A stretch of DNA of 38,200 nucleotides, taken from an uncultured Holophagaceae bacterium (GTDB lineage Bacteria > Acidobacteriota > Holophagae > Holophagales > Holophagaceae). Shown here in pieces: positions 1-8,548 of this stretch (position 1 is the stretch's first letter; the number at the start of each line of letters is the position of its first letter). Position numbers and translations under genes: made by a program. The notes below the pieces were generated by a model. It had not been told where the DNA came from. It ran no database searches and worked only from the letters and a program-made list of their open reading frames with translations. The stretch spans positions 1-38,200 of the forward strand of contig CAIPUA010000195.1 of the NCBI GenBank assembly GCA_903868115.1. The letters run 5' to 3'.

Positions 1-1
1 C

Positions 2-964
2 ACCCAGGGCATGAATCCAGCCCGCACCATCGCCTTGCGAGCGGGCCTGGGAACGGACTGCCTCGGGACCACCCTCAACATGGCCTGCGCATCTTCGCTC
101 GAGGCCGTCTTTCTGGCGGCCCAGGCCCTCAGTCTCGGGTTTCCTCGGCCCATCCTGGCTGGGGGTAGCGAAGCCATGTCGGACACGCCTCACCTGGCAC
201 CCGGACTCCGGTGGGGCCTCGGACTGGGGCACGCCAAGCTCCCGGATGTGATGCACCTGGATGGGCTGCGCTGCCCCATCACGGGGCTGCTCATGGGCGA
301 GACCATAGAACGGCTGGCCGCCAAGCGGGGCGTCCCGCGCCGGGACGCGGATGGCTACGCCTTGGAAAGCCATCGGCGAGCGGCGGCGGCAGATTTCTCA
401 TACGAACGGCTGCCCCATCCCCTGCTCGACCATGACGAGTGCATCCGCCCCGGTGACACGCTGGAGGCGCTCCAGGCCCTGCCGCCCGTCTTCGGTCCCG
501 ACGGCCAAGTGACGGCCGGGAATGCTTCGGCCCTGTCCGACGGTGCGGCCACCCTCCTTCTGGCTCGCAAGGACCTGAGTTGCGGCCAGCCTTGCCTCGC
601 CCGCATCCTGGCCTGGTCCGAGGTCGGACTGGACCCCATGGACATGGGCGAAGGGCCGGTCGTTGCCGTGCGGGCCCTCCTGGAGGAAACCTCCCTCAGC
701 GTCGAGGATATCGCCCTCTGGGAACTGAACGAGGCCTTCGCCGCCCAGGTGCTCTGCTGTGCCCGACAACTCGACCTGCCCATGGATCGTCTCAACATTG
801 TGGGGGGCGGCATCAGCCTGGGCCACCCGATCGGTGCCAGCGGTGCCCGGATCCTGGTGACGCTGATCCACCAACTTCGGTTGCGAGGTGGAGGGCTGGG
901 CGTCGCCACCCTCGGCATCGGCGGTGGGATTGGCCAAGCCCTTTTATTGGAAGTGATCGTCTGA
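2..964 (+). CDS. Thiolase (acetyl-CoA acetyltransferase family), 5' end outside window
   Basis: Thiolases join or cleave acyl-CoAs, as in acetoacetyl-CoA formation or beta-oxidation. The reading frame is open from base 2, so roughly the first 60 residues of a typical ~390-residue thiolase lie upstream. Visible family motifs are the nucleophilic cysteine in NMACASS (about residue 26 after the first visible Met), NEAF in the loop ELNEAFAAQ, and [10 protein letters not shown] near the C-terminus. The usual C-terminal block ATLCIGGG reads ATLGIGGG here, so the second catalytic cysteine, which acts as the acid/base, is a glycine. NEAF is not replaced by HDCF, so the protein does not fit the SCP2-type variant that supplies its cysteine elsewhere. 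It may be a thiolase with altered chemistry or a degenerate one. Family assignment is firm; substrate is unknown. Confidence 0.88.
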   Translation, partial: TQGMNPARTIALRAGLGTDCLGTTLNMACASSLEAVFLAAQALSLGFPRPILAGGSEAMSDTPHLAPGLRWGLGLGHAKLPDVMHLDGLRCPITGLLMGETIERLAAKRGVPRRDADGYALESHRRAAAADFSYERLPHPLLDHDECIRPGDTLEALQALPPVFGPDGQVTAGNASALSDGAATLLLARKDLSCGQPCLARILAWSEVGLDPMDMGEGPVVAVRALLEETSLSVEDIALWELNEAFAAQVLCCARQLDLPMDRLNIVGGGISLGHPIGASGARILVTLIHQLRLRGGGLGVATLGIGGGIGQALLLEVIV

Positions 965-1025
965 CCACCGCCCAAGGTCAGGCTCTGCCACTGCTACACT
1001 GGAACATCTGCAAATGGAGTGGCCT

Positions 1026-2078
1026 GTGAAAATTCTGATCCTCGGCGTCAATGGTTTTGTGGGTTCCCACCTGACGGATCGCATCCTGCAGGACACGAAC
1101 TGGGAGATCTACGGCATGGATCTCGGCAGCAACAAGGTGGCCGAGCACCTGGGCAACCCCAGGTTCCACTTTGTGGAAGGTGATATTTCCATCAGCAAGG
1201 AATGGATCGAGTACCACGTCAAAAAGTGCGATGTGGTGCTGCCGCTCGTCGCCATCGCCACGCCCAAGGTCTATGTCACGGACCCCCTGCGGGTCTTCGA
1301 ACTGGATTTCGAGGAGAACCTGCGCATCGTGCGTCATTGCGTGAAGTACAACAAGCGCATCGTGTTTCCCAGCACATCGGAAGTCTATGGAATGTGCACG
1401 GACGAGGAATTCGACGAAGAGACGAGCCCGCTCATCACCGGCCCCATTCCCATGAACCGGTGGATCTATAGCACCAGCAAGCAGTTGCTGGATCGCGTGA
1501 TCTGGGCCTACGGCTTCCAGAAGGGCCTGAAGTTCACGCTCTTCCGCCCCTTCAACTGGATGGGTCCCAAACTCGACAGCCTGAACACGGCCAAGGAGGG
1601 CAGCAGTCGTCTCGTCACGCAGTTCAGCTGGAACCTCTTCAACGGCGAGCCGCTGAATCTGGTGGACGGCGGGCACGCTCACCGCTGCTTCTGCGATGTC
1701 AGTGATGCCATGGACGGCCTGATGTCCATCCTCCGCAACGAGGGCGGCAAGGCCGACGGCAAGATCTTCAACATCGGCAACCCGGTCAACGACAAGAGTG
1801 TGCGGGAGATCGCCGAGATGATGATCGAGATCTGGAAGGAGCACCCCTTCCGCTTGGAACGCGGTATTCCTGAGGGCTCCGTCGTGGAGACCGGCAGCGG
1901 CACCTTCTACGGCAAGGGCTATCAGGATGTGATGCGCCGCACGCCGAGCATCCAGCGCATGCGGTCCACCTTCGGCTTCGATCCCAAGGTGGGTATGAAG
2001 GCGTCTCTCCAGAAGGCCATTGATTTCTTCGTGGAAGAGCACAAGGCCCTGGAGAAGGTCATCGAGACCGAAGGCTGA
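1026..2078 (+). CDS. UDP-glucuronate oxidative decarboxylase (ArnA C-domain / UDP-4-keto-pentose synthase type)
   Basis: NAD-dependent short-chain dehydrogenase of the extended type that oxidises and decarboxylates UDP-glucuronate to UDP-4-keto-pentose, the first committed step to UDP-Ara4N; stand-alone relatives can also release UDP-xylose. Motifs are the Rossmann loop GVNGFVG at the N-terminus, PSTSEVYG with the catalytic Glu, YSTSK with the Tyr/Lys pair, and YGKGYQDV followed by the Arg in MRRTPSI. Similarity to the E. coli ArnA C-terminal half runs through the whole protein ([16 protein letters not shown]), but the ArnA N-terminal formyltransferase domain is absent. I chose the GTG at 1026 because GGAG at 1016-1019 sits seven bases before it; an ATG at 1014 overlaps that site. 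The stop is 6 bases before the ArnT-like gene, so the two are probably co-transcribed. Confidence 0.9.
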   Translation: MKILILGVNGFVGSHLTDRILQDTNWEIYGMDLGSNKVAEHLGNPRFHFVEGDISISKEWIEYHVKKCDVVLPLVAIATPKVYVTDPLRVFELDFEENLRIVRHCVKYNKRIVFPSTSEVYGMCTDEEFDEETSPLITGPIPMNRWIYSTSKQLLDRVIWAYGFQKGLKFTLFRPFNWMGPKLDSLNTAKEGSSRLVTQFSWNLFNGEPLNLVDGGHAHRCFCDVSDAMDGLMSILRNEGGKADGKIFNIGNPVNDKSVREIAEMMIEIWKEHPFRLERGIPEGSVVETGSGTFYGKGYQDVMRRTPSIQRMRSTFGFDPKVGMKASLQKAIDFFVEEHKALEKVIETEG

Positions 2079-2084
2079 CCCGAA

Positions 2085-3761
2085 ATGACTCGGAAGGAAC
2101 GGTGGCAGTTCTTCCTCACGTGGCTCTGCCTGGGACTGGCACCGCTTTTTCTGCGCCCGCTCTGGGAACCTGACGAAGCCCGCTATGCGGAGATTCCCAG
2201 GGAGATGATCGCCCAGGGCGACTGGTTGACCCCGCAGCTGAACTTCGTGCTCTATTTCGAAAAGCCGCCGCTGCAGTACTGGCTTTCGGCGCTCAGCATG
2301 AAGGCCTTTGGCATCAACGCCGTTGCGGCGCGCCTACCGCTGGCGCTGGCGACGCTGGTCGCCATGGGCGCAGCCTTTCTCCTGGCCCGCAGGCTGGGCG
2401 CACGCCGACCTGTCTGGGCTTCGTTCATGACGGCCACCGCGATCCTGGGCTTCGTGTGCGGCCAGATTCTCACACTGGATGCTGTTTTTTCCGCGTTCCT
2501 GGTGGCGAGTCTGGCTCTGGCGGTGGAGGGCGTGGCCGCCAGGTACGAGGGCCGCAACCCACTCGGGTGGACCCTGGGGGCCTTCGCGTCGGTGGCGCTC
2601 GCCCTGCTCACCAAGGGGCTGGCCGCGCCGGTGCTCCTGGGAGGGGTGGTATTGGCCTCGCTGCCCTTCGCCTGGGGGGATCGAACATTACGGGGCGCCG
2701 TGCTCCGACTGCTCTTCGACCCATTCGGCTGGCTGCTCTTTCTCGGAATTTCCGCGCCCTGGTTCTGGTGGGTCGAGCAGGCCAATCCAGGGCACGCTCG
2801 CTTCTTTTTCATCCACGAACACTTCACACGCTTCACCAGCAATGTCCATGCGCGGCAGGGAGCCAAGAACCCAATTCTCGACAAGCTCTACTTCCTGGGC
2901 ATCCTCCTGGTGGGTCTCCTGCCTTGGCTTTCCGCGACCCTGATCGGGCTGAAGCGCGGCTGGGACTTCTCCCGTCGGCGCACAGGTCCAATGGCCGAGG
3001 GCGCCCCGCTTCACCGCTGGATCGTTGCGACCACCATCCTGGCTTGCGCGGTGCCCCTGGCCTTCTTCAGTATTTCCGGATCCAAGCTGCCGCCGTATAT
3101 CCTGCCCGCCCTCGTGCCACTGATGGCCCTGGCCTGTGCCATGGAGTGGGAGGGCGAAGAAGCTGTGGCCCTGCGCCGGCATGGGTGGGAGCTGATTTGT
3201 CTCGGCGGGATCTTCGCCTTCATCGTTCCCTTTCTCTTGAAATCCCCTGCGGGTTTGCCCTGGGTCCTGCTCTTGGGGACGGCCTTTCTGGCCTTGGGTC
3301 TCTGGGCGCTGCGCCCCAGGGGGCTGACGGCGGATCGCTGGATGGCTGGGCTGGGCGTTGCAATGCTGCTGGTCAGCCTTGCGGCCAAGCAGACCGTGGA
3401 ACGGGACAAGTCCTCAACGGGCTTGATCGCAAAGGCTCCCGGGAATGCCCAGTGGATAAGTGCAGGCTACTACTTTCAAACCATTCCCTTCCAGACCGGT
3501 CGCAGAGTCATTGTCATCGCCGGCACGGGTGAGTTGGCCTTTGGCCGGGACAAACTTCCGGCAGTGGAGCGGGACCGCTGGTTCCGGGAGGAACTCCGGG
3601 ATTTGAACCCGATGGCCATACAGCTTCGCTCCGCGGATCCGGCCCGGCCCGTCTGGGCGCTGGTCGATTCGGATGCCTGGCCACGCCTCACCCCCGAACA
3701 GCAGGGCGCGTGGGAGGTCATCGACCGGACCAAGGCCACGTATCTCGCCCGCTTCCGCTGA
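2085..3761 (+). CDS. ArnT-like membrane glycosyltransferase (PMT/GT39 superfamily)
   Basis: Polytopic inner-membrane glycosyltransferase of 558 residues, close to the ~550 of E. coli ArnT, which moves 4-amino-4-deoxy-L-arabinose from undecaprenyl phosphate to lipid A on the periplasmic side. The N-terminal segment WEPDEARYAEIPREM, followed by GDWLTPQL and YFEKPPLQYW, matches the first periplasmic loop of ArnT/PMT enzymes, including the acidic catalytic pair. About ten to twelve hydrophobic segments follow, for example around residues 85-150, 165-195 and 205-230, with a shorter soluble C-terminal part. It directly follows the ArnA-type decarboxylase, which supports a shared role in sugar decoration of an envelope lipid. 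The sugar and acceptor cannot be read from sequence; a generic dolichyl/undecaprenyl-sugar transferase is the alternative. Confidence 0.82.
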   Translation: MTRKERWQFFLTWLCLGLAPLFLRPLWEPDEARYAEIPREMIAQGDWLTPQLNFVLYFEKPPLQYWLSALSMKAFGINAVAARLPLALATLVAMGAAFLLARRLGARRPVWASFMTATAILGFVCGQILTLDAVFSAFLVASLALAVEGVAARYEGRNPLGWTLGAFASVALALLTKGLAAPVLLGGVVLASLPFAWGDRTLRGAVLRLLFDPFGWLLFLGISAPWFWWVEQANPGHARFFFIHEHFTRFTSNVHARQGAKNPILDKLYFLGILLVGLLPWLSATLIGLKRGWDFSRRRTGPMAEGAPLHRWIVATTILACAVPLAFFSISGSKLPPYILPALVPLMALACAMEWEGEEAVALRRHGWELICLGGIFAFIVPFLLKSPAGLPWVLLLGTAFLALGLWALRPRGLTADRWMAGLGVAMLLVSLAAKQTVERDKSSTGLIAKAPGNAQWISAGYYFQTIPFQTGRRVIVIAGTGELAFGRDKLPAVERDRWFREELRDLNPMAIQLRSADPARPVWALVDSDAWPRLTPEQQGAWEVIDRTKATYLARFR

Positions 3762-3777
3762 GTGCGGGGCAGTCCGC

Positions 3778-4938
3778 GTGCTCGCCTTGATTTATCTCGA
3801 TAACAATGCCACCACCCAGGTCGCACCCGCAGTCCTGGAAGCCATGCTGCCCTGCTTCCGGGAACACTATGGCAACCCCAGTTCGGCGCATGTGCTTGGC
3901 CTGCTCTCGGAAGGCGCGATGGTGCAGGCCCGGGACCAAGTGGCTGCCCTGCTGAACTGCCAGGCTGCGGAAGTGGTCTTCAACGGCGGCGGCACCGAGG
4001 GGCTGAACCACGCCTTTCGCGGTGTCTTTGAGGCCTTTCCGCACAGGCGCCACTTTGTCACCACCGCGGTGGAACACAGCGCCGTGATGGCGCTCTTCGA
4101 GTGGTTGAGGCGCCAGGGGGCCGAGGTTTCGGTATTGCCGGTGGACAAGAAAGGGCGCCTGGACCTCGCCGCGCTGGAGACCTCCATCCGCTCCGATACG
4201 GCGCTGGTATCCGTGATGGCCGCCAACAACGAGACGGGCATCTACTTCCCGCTGCAAGAGATCGCCGCCGTCGTGAAAGCGAAGGGCGCCCTCTTCCATG
4301 TGGATGCCACCCAGGCCGCGGGTAAGCTGCCTCTGGATCTTGCCGCCCTTCCCGTGGATCTGCTGAACCTCAGCGCGCACAAGTTTCATGGACCCAAGGG
4401 GGTCGGGGCGCTCTTCATCCGCCGCGGGTTGCGGCTGAAACCCTTCATGCTGGGGGGCCACCAGGAGCGAGGCCGCCGAGGCGGCACGGAGAATCTGCCT
4501 GGGATCGTGGGTCTGGGCAAGGCTGCGGAACTGGCTCGGGAAGGGCTGCCCGGAATGGAGCGGGTGCGAAAGCTGCGGGATGGACTGGAAGCAACGCTGA
4601 AGGCCGCCCTTCCGGACCTCTGCATTCACGGCGAGGGAGTTCCTCGTCTTCCCAATACGAGCTTCCTGGCCTTTCCAGGCCTCGAAGCTGAAGCCCTTCT
4701 GCTGCGGTTGAGCCAGCGGGGCATTTGCGTGGCCACGGGCAGTGCCTGCACCACCGGTCAGAAGGAGCCCAGTCACGTGCTGCGCGCCATGGGCGTGGAG
4801 GCGCCCCTGGCGCTGGGTACCCTGCGTCTGAGTCTGAGCCGTTACACGACGGAGGACGAAATCACGCGCGTGGGTGATTTGCTCCCGGGCCTGGCGAAGG
4901 AACTCCGTAGTACTGGGTCGATGGGGCATACCGAGTAG
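3778..4938 (+). CDS. Cysteine desulfurase (NifS/IscS family)
   Basis: PLP-dependent class V aminotransferase-fold enzyme that takes sulfur from cysteine as an enzyme-bound persulfide for Fe-S clusters or thio-cofactors. Motifs are YLDNNATT at the N-terminus, VEHSAV around the PLP-stacking His, HVDATQAAGK, the PLP-binding lysine in SAHKFHGPKG, and the persulfide cysteine in ATGSACTTGQ. The frame is open far upstream into the arnT-like gene. I took GTG at 3778, after a GGGG stretch at 3766-3769, since it puts the conserved YLDNNATT six residues in; TTG at 3787 is also possible. Length is 386 residues, normal for NifS-type enzymes. It begins 16 bases after the ArnT-like gene but has no obvious link to it. 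No IscU or regulator gene is adjacent. Confidence 0.9.
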   Translation: MLALIYLDNNATTQVAPAVLEAMLPCFREHYGNPSSAHVLGLLSEGAMVQARDQVAALLNCQAAEVVFNGGGTEGLNHAFRGVFEAFPHRRHFVTTAVEHSAVMALFEWLRRQGAEVSVLPVDKKGRLDLAALETSIRSDTALVSVMAANNETGIYFPLQEIAAVVKAKGALFHVDATQAAGKLPLDLAALPVDLLNLSAHKFHGPKGVGALFIRRGLRLKPFMLGGHQERGRRGGTENLPGIVGLGKAAELAREGLPGMERVRKLRDGLEATLKAALPDLCIHGEGVPRLPNTSFLAFPGLEAEALLLRLSQRGICVATGSACTTGQKEPSHVLRAMGVEAPLALGTLRLSLSRYTTEDEITRVGDLLPGLAKELRSTGSMGHTE

Positions 4939-5012
4939 CGTTCACCGAACCTCGGTTGCCTCTGCGCAAACCCACGGTCCGGGGTTTTGCCTGGCCGGAG
5001 GGTGCGACGACC

Positions 5013-5777
5013 TCAATCCCCCATGATGCAATAGCCGCCATCCACGTAGAGCACCTGGCCGGTAATGCCTCGGCCCATGGAGCTCAGCAGGAAGACCGAC
5101 GCATCGGCCACTTCCTCGGCGTCCGTGTCCCTGCGCAAGGGGGCGCGATTGCGGTGATGGCGCTGCTTGCTGCCGAAACCGGCGATGCCCGAGGCAGCCA
5201 GGGTCTTGATGGGGCCTGCGGAAACGGCATTCACGCGGATGCCCTGGGGGCCGAGATCGGCGGCCAGGTAACGCACACTGGCTTCCAGGCTGGCCTTGGC
5301 CACACCCATCACGTTGTAGTTGGGGATCGCCCGCTCGGCGCCCAGGTAGCTGAGCGTGATGACCGCACCGCCCTCGGTCATCAGGGGCAGCGCGGAATGC
5401 GTGAGAGCCGTCAGCGAATAGCTGCTGATGTCGTGGGCCATGCGGAAATCCTCCCGCGTGGTGCCGACATAGGTGCCCTCCAGCGCCTGCCGGGGCGCGA
5501 AGGCCACGGCGTGTACCAGAAAATCCATCGTGCCCCACTCCCGCTTGAGCACTTCGAAGCACAGCACGATCTGCTTGTCCGAGGTCACATCCAGAGGAAT
5601 GAGCATCGGATCGCCCAGTTCCGGGGCCAGTTCCCGCAGGTTCTTGGCAAGCCGATCGTTCTGATAGGTCAAGGCCACTTCTGCCCCCTCGTCGACCAGT
5701 CGCTTCGTGATGGCCCAGGCGATGGACCACTTGTTGGCCACCCCCACGACCAGACCTCGCTTGCCCTTCATGAGCAT
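5013..5777 (-). CDS. fabI: Enoyl-[acyl-carrier-protein] reductase (NADH)
   Basis: Catalyses the last step of each fatty-acid elongation cycle, reducing trans-2-enoyl-ACP with NAD(P)H in the cytoplasm. At 254 residues it has FabI length. The atypical SDR cofactor loop GVANKWSIAWAI is at the N-terminus, and the FabI catalytic arrangement Tyr-x6-Tyr-x6-Lys is recognisable in YLGAERAIPNY followed by NVMGVAK. SAGPIKTLAASGI (substrate loop) and GITGQVLYVDGGY (C-terminus) are also characteristic. The ATG at 5777 has GGAGG about seven bases upstream; a second in-frame ATG lies two codons later. It is separated from the upstream anti-sigma gene by 95 bases that hold two inverted repeats, so it may have its own promoter. 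Triclosan sensitivity would be expected of the family but is not shown here. Confidence 0.95.
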   Translation of the reverse strand: MLMKGKRGLVVGVANKWSIAWAITKRLVDEGAEVALTYQNDRLAKNLRELAPELGDPMLIPLDVTSDKQIVLCFEVLKREWGTMDFLVHAVAFAPRQALEGTYVGTTREDFRMAHDISSYSLTALTHSALPLMTEGGAVITLSYLGAERAIPNYNVMGVAKASLEASVRYLAADLGPQGIRVNAVSAGPIKTLAASGIAGFGSKQRHHRNRAPLRRDTDAEEVADASVFLLSSMGRGITGQVLYVDGGYCIMGD

Positions 5778-5817
5778 GGAGAACCTCCAGGATTTTCAGA
5801 TGTTCGACGAGTGGCTT

Positions 5818-5872
5818 GGGGGTGTCACAAAAGAACAGTGATGATTGTGCATAGCTATGCCGTGACAGCCCC
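5818..5872. repeat. Nested inverted repeats upstream of fabI
   Basis: Outer arms of 11 bases (5818-5828 and 5862-5872) are complementary except at one position, and the 12-base perfect palindrome GCATAGCTATGC (5849-5860) lies between them. The element ends exactly where the anti-sigma stop codon begins and covers about half of the gap before fabI. It could be the terminator of the sigma/anti-sigma unit (there is no clear T-run), or an operator for fabI such as a fatty-acid regulator would use. Structure is seen; function is inferred. Confidence 0.45.
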
Positions 5873-6628
5873 TTAGCCCAGGAGGTTCCGCAACCAGCCC
5901 AGGGGGCCCGTGTAGTGGATCGTGCCCTCTTCGCGAATGAGGCACCAGCACGCATCATTCAGGACGAGCGGCGCATGGCGGGAGCCGTCGCCGAAATGCA
6001 CCCAGCGACCCGTGGGGTAGGCGGCTTGGCCGTCCTCCAGCAGGCCATCCAGGACCAGCATCTGTTCGCTTCCGCAGTGAACATGGCTGGGCGTCTGGAA
6101 ACCGCGGGGGGCCACCAGCAGACTCAGGCGGGAGCCGCCGGGGCCCGTATCCAGGAGAGTCGTAACGCGGGCGCCACCACGTACTTCCCAGTGCCAGGTA
6201 TCGGAGGCGGGAAGTTGAGCAAGGACGGTAGCGGGAAGGAAAGGTGCCTGGAGGGGAGTTGTGCCTTCCGCGAAGGCCCGATGCACCGACTCCATGATCC
6301 GCAGGGTCAAATCCGCGCCGGATTGAAGGAGTCGTTCGAGTTCGCTAGGGGTCGGAGATACCAGGGGATGGCGGCGAGGGCGATATTCGGCAACCCGGGT
6401 CAGCGCCGCGCGGAGGGAATTCTGCGCCAAGGGCAGGAGTTCCTTCGCCTCGACAACAGAAACCGCTTGCACGATGGCGGGCATCCGGTGGAGCCCAGCC
6501 TTCAGTTCCCGACAGGCGCAACAGTGGAGAAGGTGCAGACGGAGATGAAGCACTTCAACGAAGGAAAGGACTCCCTCGTCCAGGTCAGTGAGGTGGTGGA
6601 CAACGTGCTCACAGGTGAGGCGGGTCAC
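5873..6628 (-). CDS. ChrR-type zinc anti-sigma factor with C-terminal cupin
   Basis: Predicted cytoplasmic anti-sigma factor that holds the adjacent ECF sigma factor inactive until a signal is sensed. Residues 32-39 form the zinc anti-sigma signature H-x3-C-x2-C (His32, Cys36, Cys39). The C-terminal half is a ChrR-like cupin with metal ligands in SHVHCGSEQ and a later His in DGSRHAP, as in the singlet-oxygen/organic-peroxide sensor ChrR. The middle (about residues 45-130) is helical with no recognised motif. There is no membrane segment. The start codon ATG overlaps the sigma factor stop by four bases, so the two are translationally coupled and made in fixed ratio. The inducing signal is not visible; oxidative stress is the family precedent. 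Confidence 0.85.
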   Translation of the reverse strand: MTRLTCEHVVHHLTDLDEGVLSFVEVLHLRLHLLHCCACRELKAGLHRMPAIVQAVSVVEAKELLPLAQNSLRAALTRVAEYRPRRHPLVSPTPSELERLLQSGADLTLRIMESVHRAFAEGTTPLQAPFLPATVLAQLPASDTWHWEVRGGARVTTLLDTGPGGSRLSLLVAPRGFQTPSHVHCGSEQMLVLDGLLEDGQAAYPTGRWVHFGDGSRHAPLVLNDACWCLIREEGTIHYTGPLGWLRNLLG

Positions 6629-7236
6629 AGCTTGCCCCCGTCGAGAAAGGGTGAAAGAACACCGCGGAGGCCGAGTCGCGCCCGATGCAGGCGCTGGCGT
6701 ACCAGCCCGCGGCTGATTCCAAGCATGCTCGCCACTTCTTCGGTATCCATACCCTCCAGATCCCTCAACACGAAAACCGCTCGCTGCTCATCCGACAGAC
6801 GATTCAGACCCTCCCGAACCTTCTCTCGGACCTGTTCTTCCTGGGCTCTTTCAAGGGCCGTGGCCTCCTGACTGAAATCCTTGAGGCCTTCCTTGCCCAT
6901 GTGATGCCCGTCGGGCGTGAAGTGTGGCAGGAAATCTTCAAGGGTGTCCTCGCGGCGACGCATACGGGATCGCCGCAGCATCAGCGCCTCGTTGAGGCAG
7001 ACCCGGTAGCCCCAGGTGCTGAACTTGCTCTTCCCCTGGAAGCGATGCAGTTCCTTGAAAATGCTGAGCAGGGCCTCCTGCAGGGCATCCTGGGTGTCGA
7101 GCGTGTCCTGCAGGATGCGCTGGATGCCGGCGGAAAAGAGTCCCAGGTAGGGCTCCACAAGGGCTCCGAAGGCTTCACCGTCACCGGCGATGGATCGGGT
7201 GATGAGTTCGGCTTCGGGAAGTCGTTCCTTGTCCAT
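6625..7236 (-). CDS. ECF-family RNA polymerase sigma factor
   Basis: Sigma-70 family group 4 factor of 203 residues that redirects RNA polymerase to a stress regulon. Region 2 is visible around DTLDTQDALQEALLSIFKEL and KSKFSTWGYRVCLNEAL (about residues 45-90). Region 4 with its helix-turn-helix is LSDEQRAVFVLRDLEGM, then TEEVASMLGISRGLVRQRLH (about 145-190). The linker between regions 2 and 4 (about 95-140) is long and charged for this family. It is sandwiched between a membrane histidine kinase whose stop is 10 bases upstream and its anti-sigma factor, which overlaps its stop. The arrangement implies that kinase, sigma and anti-sigma come from one transcript. Target promoters cannot be identified from the window. 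Confidence 0.92.
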   Translation of the reverse strand: MDKERLPEAELITRSIAGDGEAFGALVEPYLGLFSAGIQRILQDTLDTQDALQEALLSIFKELHRFQGKSKFSTWGYRVCLNEALMLRRSRMRRREDTLEDFLPHFTPDGHHMGKEGLKDFSQEATALERAQEEQVREKVREGLNRLSDEQRAVFVLRDLEGMDTEEVASMLGISRGLVRQRLHRARLGLRGVLSPFLDGGKL

Positions 7237-7246
7237 TGGCCTAAGC

Positions 7247-8458
7247 CTACCGTGTCACCCGGGCTAGACGTATGGTGAAGGTGGTTCCGAGGCCGGAGCC
7301 AAGGCTGGTCACCCGGATTTCACCCCCATGGCCCCGGACGATCTCTCGGCACAGGAATAGCCCGAGGCCGGTTCCAGGGACCGCGCGCGTCATCTCGTCC
7401 CCCACCCGGTAGAAGCGCTGGAAGATGCGGGATAAATCCTTGGGAGAAATCCCGTGGCCCCGGTCGGCCACGACGAGGATGGCATCCTCAGTGTCTCCGT
7501 CGAGAGTGATGGAAGTTTCCCGAGGTTCAGAGGCGTACTTGAGGGCGTTGGAAAGCAGGTTCTCCAGAACCATGGCGAAGGCCTTGGCATCGACCCGAGC
7601 AAGGATGCTGGGGGCCAGGTCCATGCGGAGACCCAGGAGCCCCTCGCCAAGGCGGCGGTCCATCTCCTGGCAGACTCGCTGCACCAGGGGGGCGAGTTCC
7701 GTGGGTTCCACATGAATTTCCAGCTGGCCCGCATCCGCGCGGGCCGTTTCCAGGAGGTTGGTCACTAGGTCCGCCAGGCGGTGGAGATCTCCGTCCATGA
7801 GGCTCTGGATGCGCGTCTTCTGGGCCGGAGCCAGTTCCCGGGTGAACATCGTTTCCATCCAGACCCGAAGGCTGGCGATAGGCGTCTTCAGTTCGTGGGT
7901 CACCGACGCGATGAAGTTCCGCTGGCGGAACACCATCTCCATTTCGGCATTCAGCTTCCGGTAAATGTAGGTCATGCCAAAGAGCACGGCGGCCACGAGC
8001 ACCATGGCCTGGCCGACGGTGCGCCAGAGCGCGAGGGCGCGTTCCTGCTCCATGGCCTTGAGCACCTCGGGCCGAAGGGTGAGGTAGGCGGTCATATCCG
8101 TCAGCAGCAGCGGATCATCCAGAGCAGTGGGGTATGGCAAGACTGCGACATAGGGAAAGCGTTCCTCGACGGCATTCTTGCGCTCGTCGAAGGTGCGCGT
8201 ATCGGCGAAGCGTCCGACCACGATGCCTGGACCCTCGCTGGGAGCCTTGGAAAAGGTGTCCTGGAGGGATGCCATGGAATCAAACTGCCAGGCCTCGGCC
8301 CGGCCCGCCCGCATTTGCGCGATACGCGCATCCTGCAGCCGCCTGGATTCCCTGATCTGCACGCCGATCCACCAGGCCATCTGTGTGAGCAGCAGAATCG
8401 CCACGCTCCAGAAAATGAGCCGCTCGGTGGCGGGGGGCTTGAGGGATCGTTTCGGCAT
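7247..8458 (-). CDS. Membrane sensor histidine kinase
   Basis: Two-component sensor kinase of about 403 residues. Two membrane segments (LIFWSVAILLLTQMAWW near the N-terminus and AMVLVAAVLFGMTYIY before the kinase core) enclose an extracytoplasmic sensor region of about 140 residues with no recognised domain. The core carries the H-box FIASVTHELKTPIASLR, N-box VLENLLSNALKYA, G1 DRGHGIS and G2 GTGLGLFLCREIV, all intact. The frame stays open up to 8545, only three bases from the divergent gene at 8549, so I chose the ATG at 8458, just ahead of a basic MPKRS stretch and the first membrane helix. No response regulator is adjacent; instead the next genes are an ECF sigma factor and its anti-sigma. 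HAMP was not recognised. Confidence 0.87.
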   Translation of the reverse strand: MPKRSLKPPATERLIFWSVAILLLTQMAWWIGVQIRESRRLQDARIAQMRAGRAEAWQFDSMASLQDTFSKAPSEGPGIVVGRFADTRTFDERKNAVEERFPYVAVLPYPTALDDPLLLTDMTAYLTLRPEVLKAMEQERALALWRTVGQAMVLVAAVLFGMTYIYRKLNAEMEMVFRQRNFIASVTHELKTPIASLRVWMETMFTRELAPAQKTRIQSLMDGDLHRLADLVTNLLETARADAGQLEIHVEPTELAPLVQRVCQEMDRRLGEGLLGLRMDLAPSILARVDAKAFAMVLENLLSNALKYASEPRETSITLDGDTEDAILVVADRGHGISPKDLSRIFQRFYRVGDEMTRAVPGTGLGLFLCREIVRGHGGEIRVTSLGSGLGTTFTIRLARVTR

Positions 8459-8548
8459 GTGGGCGATGGGATGGCGTGAGGGTCCAGTCTGAATTATTGC
8501 GCGTGGATTGGTAAGACTCCTTGCATTGGTCCCCAGGGTGGGCATCCT

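Noticed and set aside
3718-4929. Long open frame on the minus strand opposite the cysteine desulfurase, and similar frames at 978-2042, 11563-12381 and 12538-13425
   Set aside because: They lie wholly or mainly antisense to genes with clear family motifs, show no motif of their own, and are the expected by-product of high GC at third codon positions.
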